Shown here piece after piece: positions 42,198 to 52,833 of a DNA stretch of 64,000 bases. The notes beneath the pieces were generated by a model. It made no database searches and was not told where the DNA came from. It saw only the letters and a list, made by a program, of their open reading frames with translations. The stretch's first letter is position 1, and each line of letters opens with the position of its first letter. Origin of the DNA: Drosophila miranda (lineage: Eukaryota; Arthropoda; Insecta; Diptera; Drosophilidae). Position numbers and translations under genes: made by a program. The stretch is from contig NC_046677.1 of the NCBI RefSeq assembly GCF_003369915.1, positions 25,686,913-25,750,912 of the forward strand, read 5' to 3'.

Positions 42198-43121
42198 ACA
42201 CACAAACAAAGGTTCATGTAATTCGCTGCTTATATACATACATACATATATGTAAAAAACAGAACAGATATATGTATACCGAAATTCAAAGTTGCAAATA
42301 TACACGTAGTTCAAGGACCGACCTTTCGAAATCTCCTAATGTTGTTGTAGACCAACCGCAAGGCGTTGATACGCATAGCATGACACATTTCCCTCACGTG
42401 AAATCCGTTTCGTTCCGGTTTCTACATATACTCCTATTCCAGCTGTAATTTTTCCAGCCTTCGCTCTAGTCTCAGCCTCAGTTGTTGACTTTAATTTGAT
42501 TGAATAAATTTTAATTTAATGCCTGTCAATGATTTCGTCGTGCTAAAATTATATACTGCTAAGCAGATAATATGTTGAGAAAACATATGAATGCTAGGAG
42601 ATGGTTACCGGGAAAATATGTGGTAAAATGTTGGTTTTTTGTATAGAACGATGGAACGAATAGTTTGAGATTCATTTTGTTCGGCCAGTGAGGCATGGCT
42701 TAGGGGGTCCTTTATGGTGAACATTTCACAAGAAAGTTTTCGAAAATTGTAAAGTAAAACTAAAAGTAAAACTATATTGTATTATTATCGTAGAGAGCTC
42801 TAGGATCTTTTGTATGCGGAAAATTGGGTGCTCCAAATAGTTCGGAATCGAATATGATGGATGGCAGGCTGTTGCAAAACAGCAATGACGACATTGGGGA
42901 CAACAAGAATGAAGATAACGCTGATTAAGATGACGAAAAAGACGCAAGCGACGAGGATGGAAGGAGGATCACTAGGCATTATCCTCATGTATAACTCCTG
43001 CAGTCTTCATCAATGTCGTCTTCCAGCTAGGATACCCAGGAGCTCTGCACACCGCCGTATTGCACTGCAATCGAATCAGTCGATCCCTCCGACATAATTA
43101 TGGGGATAGACATGATGGGGG
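42198..43121. other. Intergenic DNA, possible gene remnants
   Basis: Around 42,855-43,100 the plus strand shows a short Met-initiated acidic frame (NSNDDIGDNKNEDNAD) interrupted by stops. The minus strand shows a hydrophobic frame over the same bases. Neither is a convincing gene. The rest is non-coding. Confidence 0.4.
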
Positions 43122-43368
43122 GTCACCTTTGGTACGTGTGGCGTAAAATATCAAAGGAAAAAATAATCGGACAAAAGAGTAAACAATAAAATATAAATCT
43201 ACTTAGCATTGGGCCAACTAATGTAAATAGGAACAAGGAAATAGAAAAGCTTCCGTAACCATTAATAACGATAGGAACGACGCAACCCCCATTTGCACCG
43301 CCGATTTTCATGGCTTTCTCCATTTCACACTATTATCCGTCTCGATACGCCACATAATAAATGGGTCC

Positions 43369-43376
43369 TATATAAG
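43369..43376 (+). promoter_or_regulatory. TATA box, acid lipase copy 1
   Basis: TATATAAG, 43 bases upstream of the ATG at 43,419. It implies a very short 5' UTR of roughly 15-20 bases. It is conserved in all three copies. Confidence 0.7.
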
Positions 43377-43418
43377 GCAGATCCCCCAGCCGCATACGTA
43401 GACCACCCCAGTCCCAGG

Positions 43419-44857
43419 ATGCGGATCGCTTACTGTAATGTGCTGCCGGCACTTTTAATCCTCCAAGTCACCTTCATCCTCGTGAAATGCACCCAGATCT
43501 CTGCCAACCTCAACATCAACCTTGACTTCTCTCTCCAAAAGTTCTTCACGCAGGCCGACATTGAAATCGACGCGAAACTGAAGACGGTGAGTCGTTTACA
43601 AGAACATCCTTACATAAGGACATTCTTAACTGGAACACTGACTATTTCCCACAGGTTGAGCTTATCAAGAAGTATAAATATCCGGTAGAGACCCATTTCG
43701 TGATCACCAAAGATGGCTACAAGCTCTGTATGCACCGCATGCCGCGACCGGGTGCTCAGCCCGTTTTACTGGTCCATGGTCTCATGTCCAGCTCAGCTTC
43801 CTGGGTAATCATGGGCCCGACAAATGGACTAGCCTACATACTGTTCCAGAAGGGCTACGATGTCTGGATGCTGAACACACGCGGCAATATCTACTCCAAG
43901 GAGCACACGAAAAAGGGTATTAGTGATCGGGACTTCTACGACTTCTCCTTCCACGAAATCGGTACCATTGATGTTCCATCGGCCATCGACTTGGTTCTGG
44001 AGAAAACGAAGTTCCAGCAAATTCAGTACATTGGGCACTCCCAGGGCTCAACAGCATTCTTTGTTATGTGCAGCGAACTCCCCGAGTACTCTGTCAAAGT
44101 GAAGATCATGCAGGCTCTCTCCCCGACGACGTTCATGGAGAAGACTCGCAGTGCTGTGCTTAAGTTCATGAGCTTTTTCAAGGGAGCCCTGATGGTGAGT
44201 CGGAGCTGCATTTGTTGACTCACTGGTCATAACTTTCAGGGCGCACTTACAGACGCTACTTGCAAAACTAGGGGGCCACGTTATCTCCGCTACCTCAGAG
44301 CTCATCCAGAAGTTCCAGCACCTCATCTGCCCGGCCACCGAGCTCACAAGTAAAATTTGCGGAACTTTTGACTTTGTCTTATGCGGCTTCAATTGGGATA
44401 CTTTCAATCGGGTACTAATCGGGGCCTTGGGGGGCCAAGAACAGACTTGGATCCCTTTTAAACTGCTTTGTCTTTGTAGACTCTGACTCCCATCGTCATC
44501 GGTCACGTTTCCCAGGGTGCCTCCACCATGCAGGTACACCACTACGCCCAGCTGCACAAGGAGCTCCACTTCCGCCGCTTTGACCACGGTCCTACTAAGA
44601 ACCTCATTCGCTACAAGTCCTTGAAGCCACCGTCCTACAATCTGTCGCAGACGCAGTGCAAGGTGGTCCTGCACCATGGGGGCAACGATTGGCTGGCCTC
44701 TGGCTCGGACGTCATCAACTTGCAGAAGCGTTTGCCCAACTGCATTGAAAGTCGGAAAGTAGAACTCGAGAGCTTCACGCACTTCGACTTCATCATATCA
44801 AAGGATGTGACGTCGTTGGTCTACAATCGCGTTATAGATCTGGTTGTAACGAACTAG
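43419..44857 (+). CDS. Acid lipase (Lip3/magro type), tandem copy 1
   Basis: Secreted or lysosomal acid lipase of the AB-hydrolase-associated family, hydrolysing triglycerides or cholesteryl esters, probably in the gut. Exons 43419-43586, 43655-44194, 44253-44411 and 44480-44857 give 414 codons. A signal peptide (LPALLILQVTFILVKC) is followed by the family's VETHFVITKDGYKL segment, VLLVHGLMSSSASW, the nucleophile Ser about 185 in YIGHSQGS, Asp about 359 in GGNDWL and His about 390 in FTHFDF. All three catalytic residues are kept. It differs from copies 2 and 3 at a few residues (for example Tyr versus Ser at position 5, Asn versus Lys near 30, and His and Gln changes in exon 3). Confidence 0.92.
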
Positions 44858-45379
44858 AAAGATTTTGTGGGAGATACGCATGATTTTTTGGGATAGCTGA
44901 ATAAAAAATCCAGTCATGACGATGTAAGTCGCGACACTTCTTATTTTACCCGGTACACAGATTTTATATCTATCTATGCATATTTAGGCTAGTTATTTCC
45001 GTTTGCGATCTCTAGACAACTGCAAAAACGAGAGATGAAAGCAATCCTAATACATATCATTTCAATATTCCATCAAGTTATTTTTGCTGTAAATTTAACG
45101 CTTTTAGCATAATTGTTTCCAGCGGGAGCCGCCAGAACGCCATTAGCGCGCTGTTCCCGTGTCGGTTGTGTGGGATTTTACATTACTGTTAGGTATTAGA
45201 ACTAACGACTATTTTGAATTGAATCCTAACCGATAACAGCTGTAATACGTTAGCCAACACTGAAGAACAAAAGAAATGTAAACTGGAGAAATGATTTTAC
45301 GTGGATTCTACAGCGACACCTATTGCTATTTACATGCAGTTTCCTCAAATATCTATCGATACTCATCGTTAAGAGAAAA
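44858..45379. other. Acid lipase 3' flank (repeated after each copy)
   Basis: AATAAA at about 44,901 gives a short lipase 3' UTR. The remaining sequence recurs at 47,571-48,092 and 50,286-50,807. It contains no gene. Confidence 0.6.
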
Positions 45380-45827
45380 CGGAGAGTGTGTTAAAATGTG
45401 TTGGTGGTTCAGGTGCATTGCGCTCAGGAGGGTAATCAAGGAGGTGGGGAAATCAAGGGTTTAAGCAGGCGAGACTTTTCCTATAGGGATTACTTAGATC
45501 AAAGCGATTGTTTGGTCGGAATAATTGGCAGCTGTTAATATGTAAATGAAATTGGAACTAAATTGAATTGGTTTGCAGTAGAATTCAGTAATAGTTGCGC
45601 TAAAAGCTGTTGGCTGAAGATTCTATCTTCTCATGGTCAAAAAAATATGACGATCATAGAAATGAAATCCCGAATACAACTTTAACACTCAGTTTCTAGT
45701 CTTGTCATTCAACTTATAATCCTGCTACTCCTCCCCTAGATGACATCATTTCTCTGTTAGCCCTTTGTTCATCTTCGAAACATCCAAAAAAAGCACTCCA
45801 AACACACATCACAATTACCGCCTGCCG
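45380..45827. repeat. Duplicated segment related to 52,343-52,833, first copy
   Basis: Begins CGGAGAGTGTGTTAAAATGT and ends ACAATTACCGCCTGCCG. It is homologous along its length to the DNA right of the SDR gene (shared strings such as GATGACATCATTTCTCTGTT). On its left it joins lipase 3' flank, on its right lipase 5' flank. Confidence 0.88.
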
Positions 45828-46036
45828 TCGCCTTTGGTACCTGTGGAGTAAAATAACAATGGAAAAAATAATCGGACAATATGTAAAGAGAGGAAACAAT
45901 AAAATATAAATTTACCTAGCATTGGGACAACTAATGTAAATAGGAACAAGGAAATAGAAAAGCTTCCGTAACCATTAATAACGATAAGAACGACGTAACC
46001 CCCCATTTGTACCGCCGATTTTACGGCTTTCTCCAT
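45815..46036 (-). CDS. Possible head-to-head membrane micropeptide, copy 2 unit
   Basis: Minus-strand exon 46,036-45,916 encodes MEKAVKSAVQMGGYVVLIVI and a hydrophobic span. A 75-bp GT-AG intron (45,915-45,841) leads to 45,840-45,815, giving 48 codons in phase. It starts only about 45 bp from the lipase TATA box. The last codons lie on the duplication junction. Copy 1 has the first exon but its acceptor reads CACAC instead of CACAG. It may be a real micropeptide or merely conserved promoter DNA. Confidence 0.25.
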   Translation of the reverse strand: MEKAVKSAVQMGGYVVLIVINGYGSFSISLFLFTLVVPMLGKFIFYCFLSLHIVRLFFPLLFYSTGTKGDGRR

Positions 46037-46081
46037 TTCACACTATTATCCGTCTCGATACGCCACATAATCAATGGGTCC

Positions 46082-46089
46082 TATATAAG
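46082..46089 (+). promoter_or_regulatory. TATA box, acid lipase copy 2
   Basis: TATATAAG at the same distance from the ATG as in copy 1, within one or two bases. Confidence 0.7.
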
Positions 46090-46131
46090 GCAGATCCCCC
46101 AGCCACATACGTAGACCACCCCAGTCCCAGG

Positions 46132-47570
46132 ATGCGGATCGCTTCCTGTAATGTGCTGCCGGCACTTTTAATCCTCCAAGTCACCTTCATCCTCGTGAAA
46201 TGCACCCAGATCTCTGCCAACCTCAAAATCAACCTTGACTTCTCTCTCCAAAAGTTCTTCACGCAGGCCGACATTGAAATCGACGCGAAACTGAAGACGG
46301 TGAGTCGTTTACAAGAACATCCTTACATAAGGACATTCTTAACTGGAACACTGACTATTTCCCACAGGTTGAGCTTATCAAGAAGTATAAATATCCGGTA
46401 GAGACCCATTTCGTGATCACCAAAGATGGCTACAAGCTCTGTATGCACCGCATGCCGCGACCGGGTGCTCAGCCCGTTTTACTGGTCCATGGTCTCATGT
46501 CCAGCTCAGCTTCCTGGGTAATCATGGGCCCGACAAATGGACTAGCCTACATACTGTTCCAGAAGGGCTACGATGTCTGGATGCTGAACACACGCGGCAA
46601 TATCTACTCCAAGGAGCACACGAAAAAGGGTATTAGTGATCGGGACTTCTACGACTTCTCCTTCCACGAAATCGGTACCATTGATGTTCCATCGGCCATC
46701 GACTTGGTTCTGGAGAAAACGAAGTTCCAGCAAATTCAGTACATTGGGCACTCCCAGGGCTCAACAGCATTCTTTGTTATGTGCAGCGAACTCCCCGAGT
46801 ACTCTGTCAAAGTGAAGATCATGCAGGCTCTCTCCCCGACGACGTTCATGGAGAAGACTCGCAGTGCTGTGCTTAAGTTCATGAGCTTCTTCAAGGGAGC
46901 CCTGATGGTGAGTCGGAGCTGCATTTGTTGACTCACTGGTCATAACTTTCAGGGCGCACTTACAGACGCTACTTGCAAAACTAGGGGGCTACGTTATTTC
47001 CGCTACCTCAGAGCTCATCCAGAAGTTCAGGTACCTCATCTGCCCGGCCACCGAGCTCACAAGTAAAATTTGCGGAACTTTTGACTTTGTCTTATGCGGC
47101 TTCAATTGGGATAGTTTCAATCAGGTACTAATCGGGGCCTTGGGCGGCCAAGAACAGACTTGGATCCCTTTTAAACTGCTTTGTCTTTGTAGACTCTGAC
47201 TCCCATCGTCATCGGTCACGTTTCCCAGGGTGCCTCCACCATGCAGGTACACCACTACGCCCAGCTGCACAAGGAGCTCCACTTCCGCCGCTTTGACCAC
47301 GGTCCTACTAAGAACCTCATTCGCTACAAGTCCTTGAAGCCACCGTCCTACAATCTGTCGCAGACGCAGTGCAAGGTGGTCCTGCACCATGGGGGCAACG
47401 ATTGGCTGGCCTCTGGCTCGGACGTCATCAACTTGCAGAAGCGTTTGCCCAACTGCATTGAAAGTCGGAAAGTAGAACTCGAGAGCTTCACGCACTTCGA
47501 CTTCATCATATCAAAGGATGTGACGTCGTTGGTCTACAATCGCGTTATAGATCTGGTTGTAACGAACTAG
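46132..47570 (+). CDS. Acid lipase, tandem copy 2
   Basis: Exons 46132-46299, 46368-46907, 46966-47124 and 47193-47570 give 414 codons, with the same intron phases (all 0) and full catalytic triad as copy 1. It is 2,713 bp downstream of copy 1. The protein equals that of copy 3 over every exon read. Exon 3 reads KLGGYVISATSELIQKF, against KLGGHV in copy 1. The upstream region differs from copy 1: its promoter-distal part comes from the segment related to 52,343-52,833. Confidence 0.92.
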
Positions 47571-48092
47571 AAAGATTTTGTGGGAGATACGCATGATTTT
47601 TTGGGATAGCTGAATAAAAAATCCAGTCATGACGATGTAAGTCGCGACACTTCTTATTTTACCCGGTACACAGATTTTATATCTATCTATGCATATTTAG
47701 GCTAGTTATTTCCGTTTGCGATCTCTAGACAACTGCAAAAACGAGAGATGAAAGCAATCCTAATACATATCATTTCAATATTCCATCAAGTTATTTTTGC
47801 TGTAAATTTAACGCTTTTAGCATAATTGTTTCCAGCGGGAGCCGCCAGAACGCCATTAGCGCGCTGTTCCCGTGTCGGTTGTGTGGGATTTTACATTACT
47901 GTTAGGTATTAGAACTAACGACTATTTTGAATTGAATCCTAACCGATAACAGCTGTAATACGTTAGCCAACACTGAAGAACAAAAGAAATGTAAACTGGA
48001 GAAATGATTTTACGTGGATTCTACAGCGACACCTATTGCTATTTACATGCAGTTTCCTCAAATATCTATCGATACTCATCGTTAAGAGAAAA

Positions 48093-48542
48093 CGGAGAGT
48101 GTGTTAAAATGTGTTGGTGGTTCAGGTGCATTGCGCTCAGGAGGGTAATCAAGGAGGTGGGGAAATCAAGGGTTTAAGCAGGCGAGACTTTTCCTATAGG
48201 GATTACTTAGATCAAAGCGATTGTTTGGTCGGAATAATTGGCAGCTGTGTTAATATGTAAATGAAATTGGAACTAAATTGAATTGGTTTGCAGTAGAATT
48301 CAGTAATAGTTGCGCTAAAAGCTGTTGGCTGAAGATTCTATCTTCTCATGGTCAAAAAAATATGACGATCATAGAAATGAAATCCCGAATACAACTTTAA
48401 CACTCAGTTTCTAGTCTTGTCATTCAACTTATAATCCTGCTACTCCTCCCCTAGATGACATCATTTCTCTGTTAGCCCTTTGTTCATCTTCGAAACATCC
48501 AAAAAAAGCACTCCAAACACACATCACAATTACCGCCTGCCG
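48093..48542. repeat. Duplicated segment related to 52,343-52,833, second copy
   Basis: Same as 45,380-45,827 except for a GT insertion near 48,248, where the first copy has CAGCTGTTAA and this one CAGCTGTGTTAA, the form also found at 52,567. Confidence 0.88.
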
Positions 48543-48751
48543 TCGCCTTTGGTACCTGTGGAGTAAAATAACAATGGAAAAAATAATCGGACAATATGTA
48601 AAGAGAGGAAACAATAAAATATAAATTTACCTAGCATTGGGACAACTAATGTAAATAGGAACAAGGAAATAGAAAAGCTTCCGTAACCATTAATAACGAT
48701 AAGAACGACGTAACCCCCCATTTGTACCGCCGATTTTACGGCTTTCTCCAT
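48530..48751 (-). CDS. Possible head-to-head membrane micropeptide, copy 3 unit
   Basis: The same two exons (48,751-48,631 and 48,555-48,530) as in the copy 2 unit, with no difference seen. The doubts stated for that copy apply here too. Confidence 0.25.
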   Translation of the reverse strand: MEKAVKSAVQMGGYVVLIVINGYGSFSISLFLFTLVVPMLGKFIFYCFLSLHIVRLFFPLLFYSTGTKGDGRR

Positions 48752-48796
48752 TTCACACTATTATCCGTCTCGATACGCCACATAATCAATGGGTCC

Positions 48797-48804
48797 TATA
48801 TAAG
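48797..48804 (+). promoter_or_regulatory. TATA box, acid lipase copy 3
   Basis: TATATAAG, 2,715 bp after the copy 2 box. Confidence 0.7.
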
Positions 48805-48846
48805 GCAGATCCCCCAGCCACATACGTAGACCACCCCAGTCCCAGG

Positions 48847-50285
48847 ATGCGGATCGCTTCCTGTAATGTGCTGCCGGCACTTTTAATCCTCCAAGTCACC
48901 TTCATCCTCGTGAAATGCACCCAGATCTCTGCCAACCTCAAAATCAACCTTGACTTCTCTCTCCAAAAGTTCTTCACGCAGGCCGACATTGAAATCGACG
49001 CGAAACTGAAGACGGTGAGTCGTTTACAAGAACATCCTTACATAAGGACATTCTTAACTGGAACACTGACTATTTCCCACAGGTTGAGCTTATCAAGAAG
49101 TATAAATATCCGGTAGAGACCCATTTCGTGATCACCAAAGATGGCTACAAGCTCTGTATGCACCGCATGCCGCGACCGGGTGCTCAGCCCGTTTTACTGG
49201 TCCATGGTCTCATGTCCAGCTCAGCTTCCTGGGTAATCATGGGCCCGACAAATGGACTAGCCTACATACTGTTCCAGAAGGGCTACGATGTCTGGATGCT
49301 GAACACACGCGGCAATATCTACTCCAAGGAGCACACGAAAAAGGGTATTAGTGATCGGGACTTCTACGACTTCTCCTTCCACGAAATCGGTACCATTGAT
49401 GTTCCATCGGCCATCGACTTGGTTCTGGAGAAAACGAAGTTCCAGCAAATTCAGTACATTGGGCACTCCCAGGGCTCAACAGCATTCTTTGTTATGTGCA
49501 GCGAACTCCCCGAGTACTCTGTCAAAGTGAAGATCATGCAGGCTCTCTCCCCGACGACGTTCATGGAGAAGACTCGCAGTGCTGTGCTTAAGTTCATGAG
49601 CTTCTTCAAGGGAGCCCTGATGGTGAGTCGGAGCTGCATTTGTTGACTCACTGGTCATAACTTTCAGGGCGCACTTACAGACGCTACTTGCAAAACTAGG
49701 GGGCTACGTTATTTCCGCTACCTCAGAGCTCATCCAGAAGTTCAGGTACCTCATCTGCCCGGCCACCGAGCTCACAAGTAAAATTTGCGGAACTTTTGAC
49801 TTTGTCTTATGCGGCTTCAATTGGGATAGTTTCAATCAGGTACTAATCGGGGCCTTGGGCGGCCAAGAACAGACTTGGATCCCTTTTAAACTGCTTTGTC
49901 TTTGTAGACTCTGACTCCCATCGTCATCGGTCACGTTTCCCAGGGTGCCTCCACCATGCAGGTACACCACTACGCCCAGCTGCACAAGGAGCTCCACTTC
50001 CGCCGCTTTGACCACGGTCCTACTAAGAACCTCATTCGCTACAAGTCCTTGAAGCCACCGTCCTACAATCTGTCGCAGACGCAGTGCAAGGTGGTCCTGC
50101 ACCATGGGGGCAACGATTGGCTGGCCTCTGGCTCGGACGTCATCAACTTGCAGAAGCGTTTGCCCAACTGCATTGAAAGTCGGAAAGTAGAACTCGAGAG
50201 CTTCACGCACTTCGACTTCATCATATCAAAGGATGTGACGTCGTTGGTCTACAATCGCGTTATAGATCTGGTTGTAACGAACTAG
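48847..50285 (+). CDS. Acid lipase, tandem copy 3
   Basis: Exons 48847-49014, 49083-49622, 49681-49839 and 49908-50285 give 414 codons. It lies exactly 2,715 bp from copy 2 and is identical to it in all exons and introns I compared. The 3' flank diverges slightly from copies 1 and 2 (single-base changes around 50,670-50,770). It then leaves the repeat at 50,807 to enter the 3' side of the SDR gene. Confidence 0.92.
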
Positions 50286-50971
50286 AAAGATTTTGTGGGA
50301 GATACGCATGATTTTTTGGGATAGCTGAATAAAAAATCCAGTCATGACGATGTAAGTCGCGACACTTCTTATTTTACCCGGTACACAGATTTTATATCTA
50401 TCTATGCATATTTAGGCTAGTTATTTCCGTTTGCGATCTCTAGACAACTGCAAAAACGAGAGATGAAAGCAATCCTAATACATATCATTTCAATATTCCA
50501 TCAAGTTATTTTTGCTGTAAATTTAACGCTTTTAGCATAATTGTTTCCAGCGGGAGCCGCCAGAACGCCATTAGCGCGCTGTTCCCGTGTCGGTTGTGTG
50601 GGATTTTACATTACTGTTAGGTATTAGAACTAACGACTATTTTGAATTGAATCCTAACCGATAACAGTTGTAATACGTTAGCCAACACTGAAGAACAAAA
50701 GAAATGTAAGCTGGAGAAATGATTTTACGTGGATTCTACATCGACACCTATTGCTATTTACATGCAGTCTCCTCAAATATCTATCGATACTCATCGTTAA
50801 GAGAAAATGGATATTATTATTTGGCAAAAGCGCGCCACATTTAAAACCACTTTTATATGATATTTTCGCGAAAGAAAATTTATCTACAACTATAAATATT
50901 ATCAATAATATATGTATTTATCAACATTATGATGGTGAACCGATTGTTGGGCAGGATTTAAAGAGGATTTG

Positions 50972-52027
50972 CTACTTCAGGCTTTTAAACAGCTTAAGAG
51001 CAAAGAAACGACGAATCCGCCAGGTGACGGCCAGCATCACAGCAGTCTGGACATGATGCCAAAGGTAACCAGGTGTCTCATCCACACCATCTCGCAGCTG
51101 ATTGACGGCACTGCGCGCATAGACTTCCGCCGAGGGTATGAAGAGGCCCCCCTTCATGATGGCCCGCGAATAGGAGTTGATTTTGGTGACGACAAAGTCG
51201 GGAGACAGCAGCTGGACATGGATGTCATATGGGGCGGCCTCGCACTGCAGGGCCAGCGTGAAGCTGCGGTTATACGCCTTGGAAGCGGCATAGTAGGCCC
51301 CATAGGGAAGCGGTTGGAGTTCTGTTCCCGAGCTGACATTCACGATGGCTCCCTTAATCTTTTCGGCCTTCATGCGCTGAAAGAAGTGACGCGACAGCTG
51401 CGAAACGGCCATTATATTGGTCTCTATTATATTCTGGGTCGACTCCTGGCTCCATTTATGGATAGCTGCAGGTGTTCCGATTCCCACATTGTTGACTGTC
51501 GGAGAAGACACAGATTATAGTCTGATGTATGTGGTGTGTGCATTGTTTCTTACCCAGAATGGCAATAGGTAGATTTGCCAATTCCTTTTCTATATGCGGA
51601 TAGACCTCCGCACCCTTGGTAAAGTCCGCTATCACTATTTTGGTCTGCACCTTGGACTCGCTTTCTGTGGACAATGTTTTGAGGAGTCATAGTGGTATTA
51701 ATTAATTAGTACAAAATTGCATGAACTCCAAATATCATACTCACCAATTTCTTTAACAACTGCCTGAAGTTTCTCCTGATTCCTTGCGATTAGAACCACA
51801 TTGATTCCTTGTCGTGCCAGCTCCTTTGCGTATTCCTTGCCAATGCCATCGCTGCTTCCCGTGATGGCAGCCCATTCGCCAAACCGTTCCTTGAGAGAAG
51901 GTCGATCCTTCTCGTTGGAGCACCATCGAACCTTGATAAGTCTGAACGGCGTTCTCAACTGCTCGTATAGATAACAAGCCATTGCGTAGAAACCCACAAA
52001 ACTTAGGAACGTAGATAAGGCGAACAT
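50972..52027 (-). CDS. Hydroxysteroid dehydrogenase-like SDR, 3 exons (CG6012-like)
   Basis: Paralogue of the SDR at 31-34.6 kb, with the same presumed ER-bound NADP(H) oxidoreductase role. Exons in transcript order: 52027-51745, 51664-51554, 51495-50972, giving 305 codons. An N-terminal hydrophobic helix (FLSFVGFYAMACYLYEQL) precedes TGSSDGIG (56-63), NNVG, a Ser in NVSSGTEL and YAASK (200-204). It keeps both phase-1 introns of the paralogue, and the middle exon is 111 nt in both. It lacks the paralogue's introns before the Rossmann motif and near the C-terminus, and its C-terminal tail is shorter. It lies between acid lipase copy 3 and the parental repeat segment, and seems to have been lost from the duplicated lipase units. 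Confidence 0.9.
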
Positions 52028-52342
52028 TTTGATTTTCCTCTATTGATTATATTCTCGGGGCCCCCTCGATCGGGTGGTGTGCGATACGCTCAATTCGACT
52101 CTCTACAACGCACTGGTAGCGGTGCTATTTCGACACCAGACCAAGGCAGGGGCTGAATTTAAATGGAATACATTAGCGGAGGTCCCAAGCAATGAAAAGG
52201 TGTACGACTTGTTGTTAATTGTGCGAGCGGGGTATGTTTGTATTACGATTTTTATGGAATTCCTAATTGTTCGGGAGACTCTTCGGGCCTGGTAATCGGC
52301 AAATTATAGAAAGATACGTCTTTTGTTGGGTTGTGGGTGTAG

Positions 52343-52833
52343 CGGAGAGTGCGTTAAGGTGTGTGGGTGGTTCAGGTGCAATGCGCTTGAAATTTTTTGG
52401 GCAAGGTCAGGTGTTTCAGGAGGGGTTACCCTCCTGGGAAATCCAGGGTTCAAGCAGGCGAGACTTTTTCTAGAATAAGTGAAAGGTGTGTATGGGTTAC
52501 TAAGGGGAAGATCTCACTTAGGGAACCCTGAGATCAAAGCGATTGTTTTGGTCAGAAAAATTGGCAGCTGTGTTAATATGTAAATGGAATTGGAACTAAA
52601 TTGAATTGGTTTGCAGTTGAATTCAGGAATAGTAGCGCTTAAAGCTGACGATATGACGATCATAGAAATGAAATCCCGAATACAACTCCAACACTTAGTT
52701 TCTAGTCAGGTCATTCAACTTCTAATCCTGCTACTCCTCCCCTAGATGACATCATTTCTCTGTTAGCCCTTTGTTCATCTTCGAAACAACCCAAAAATGC
52801 ACTCCGCACACACATCACAATTACCGCCTGCCG
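52343..52833. repeat. Parental segment right of the SDR gene
   Basis: Diverged, longer relative of 45,380-45,827, with extra sequence (about 52,400-52,440 and 52,480-52,530). It starts CGGAGAGTGCGTTAAGG and loses homology after CCTGCCG at 52,833. Confidence 0.85.

Noticed and set aside
43123-43323. Copy 1 version of the head-to-head micropeptide as a gene
   Set aside because: The 3' splice site seen in copies 2 and 3 is altered (CACAC), and the remaining frame is open only through intron-like sequence.
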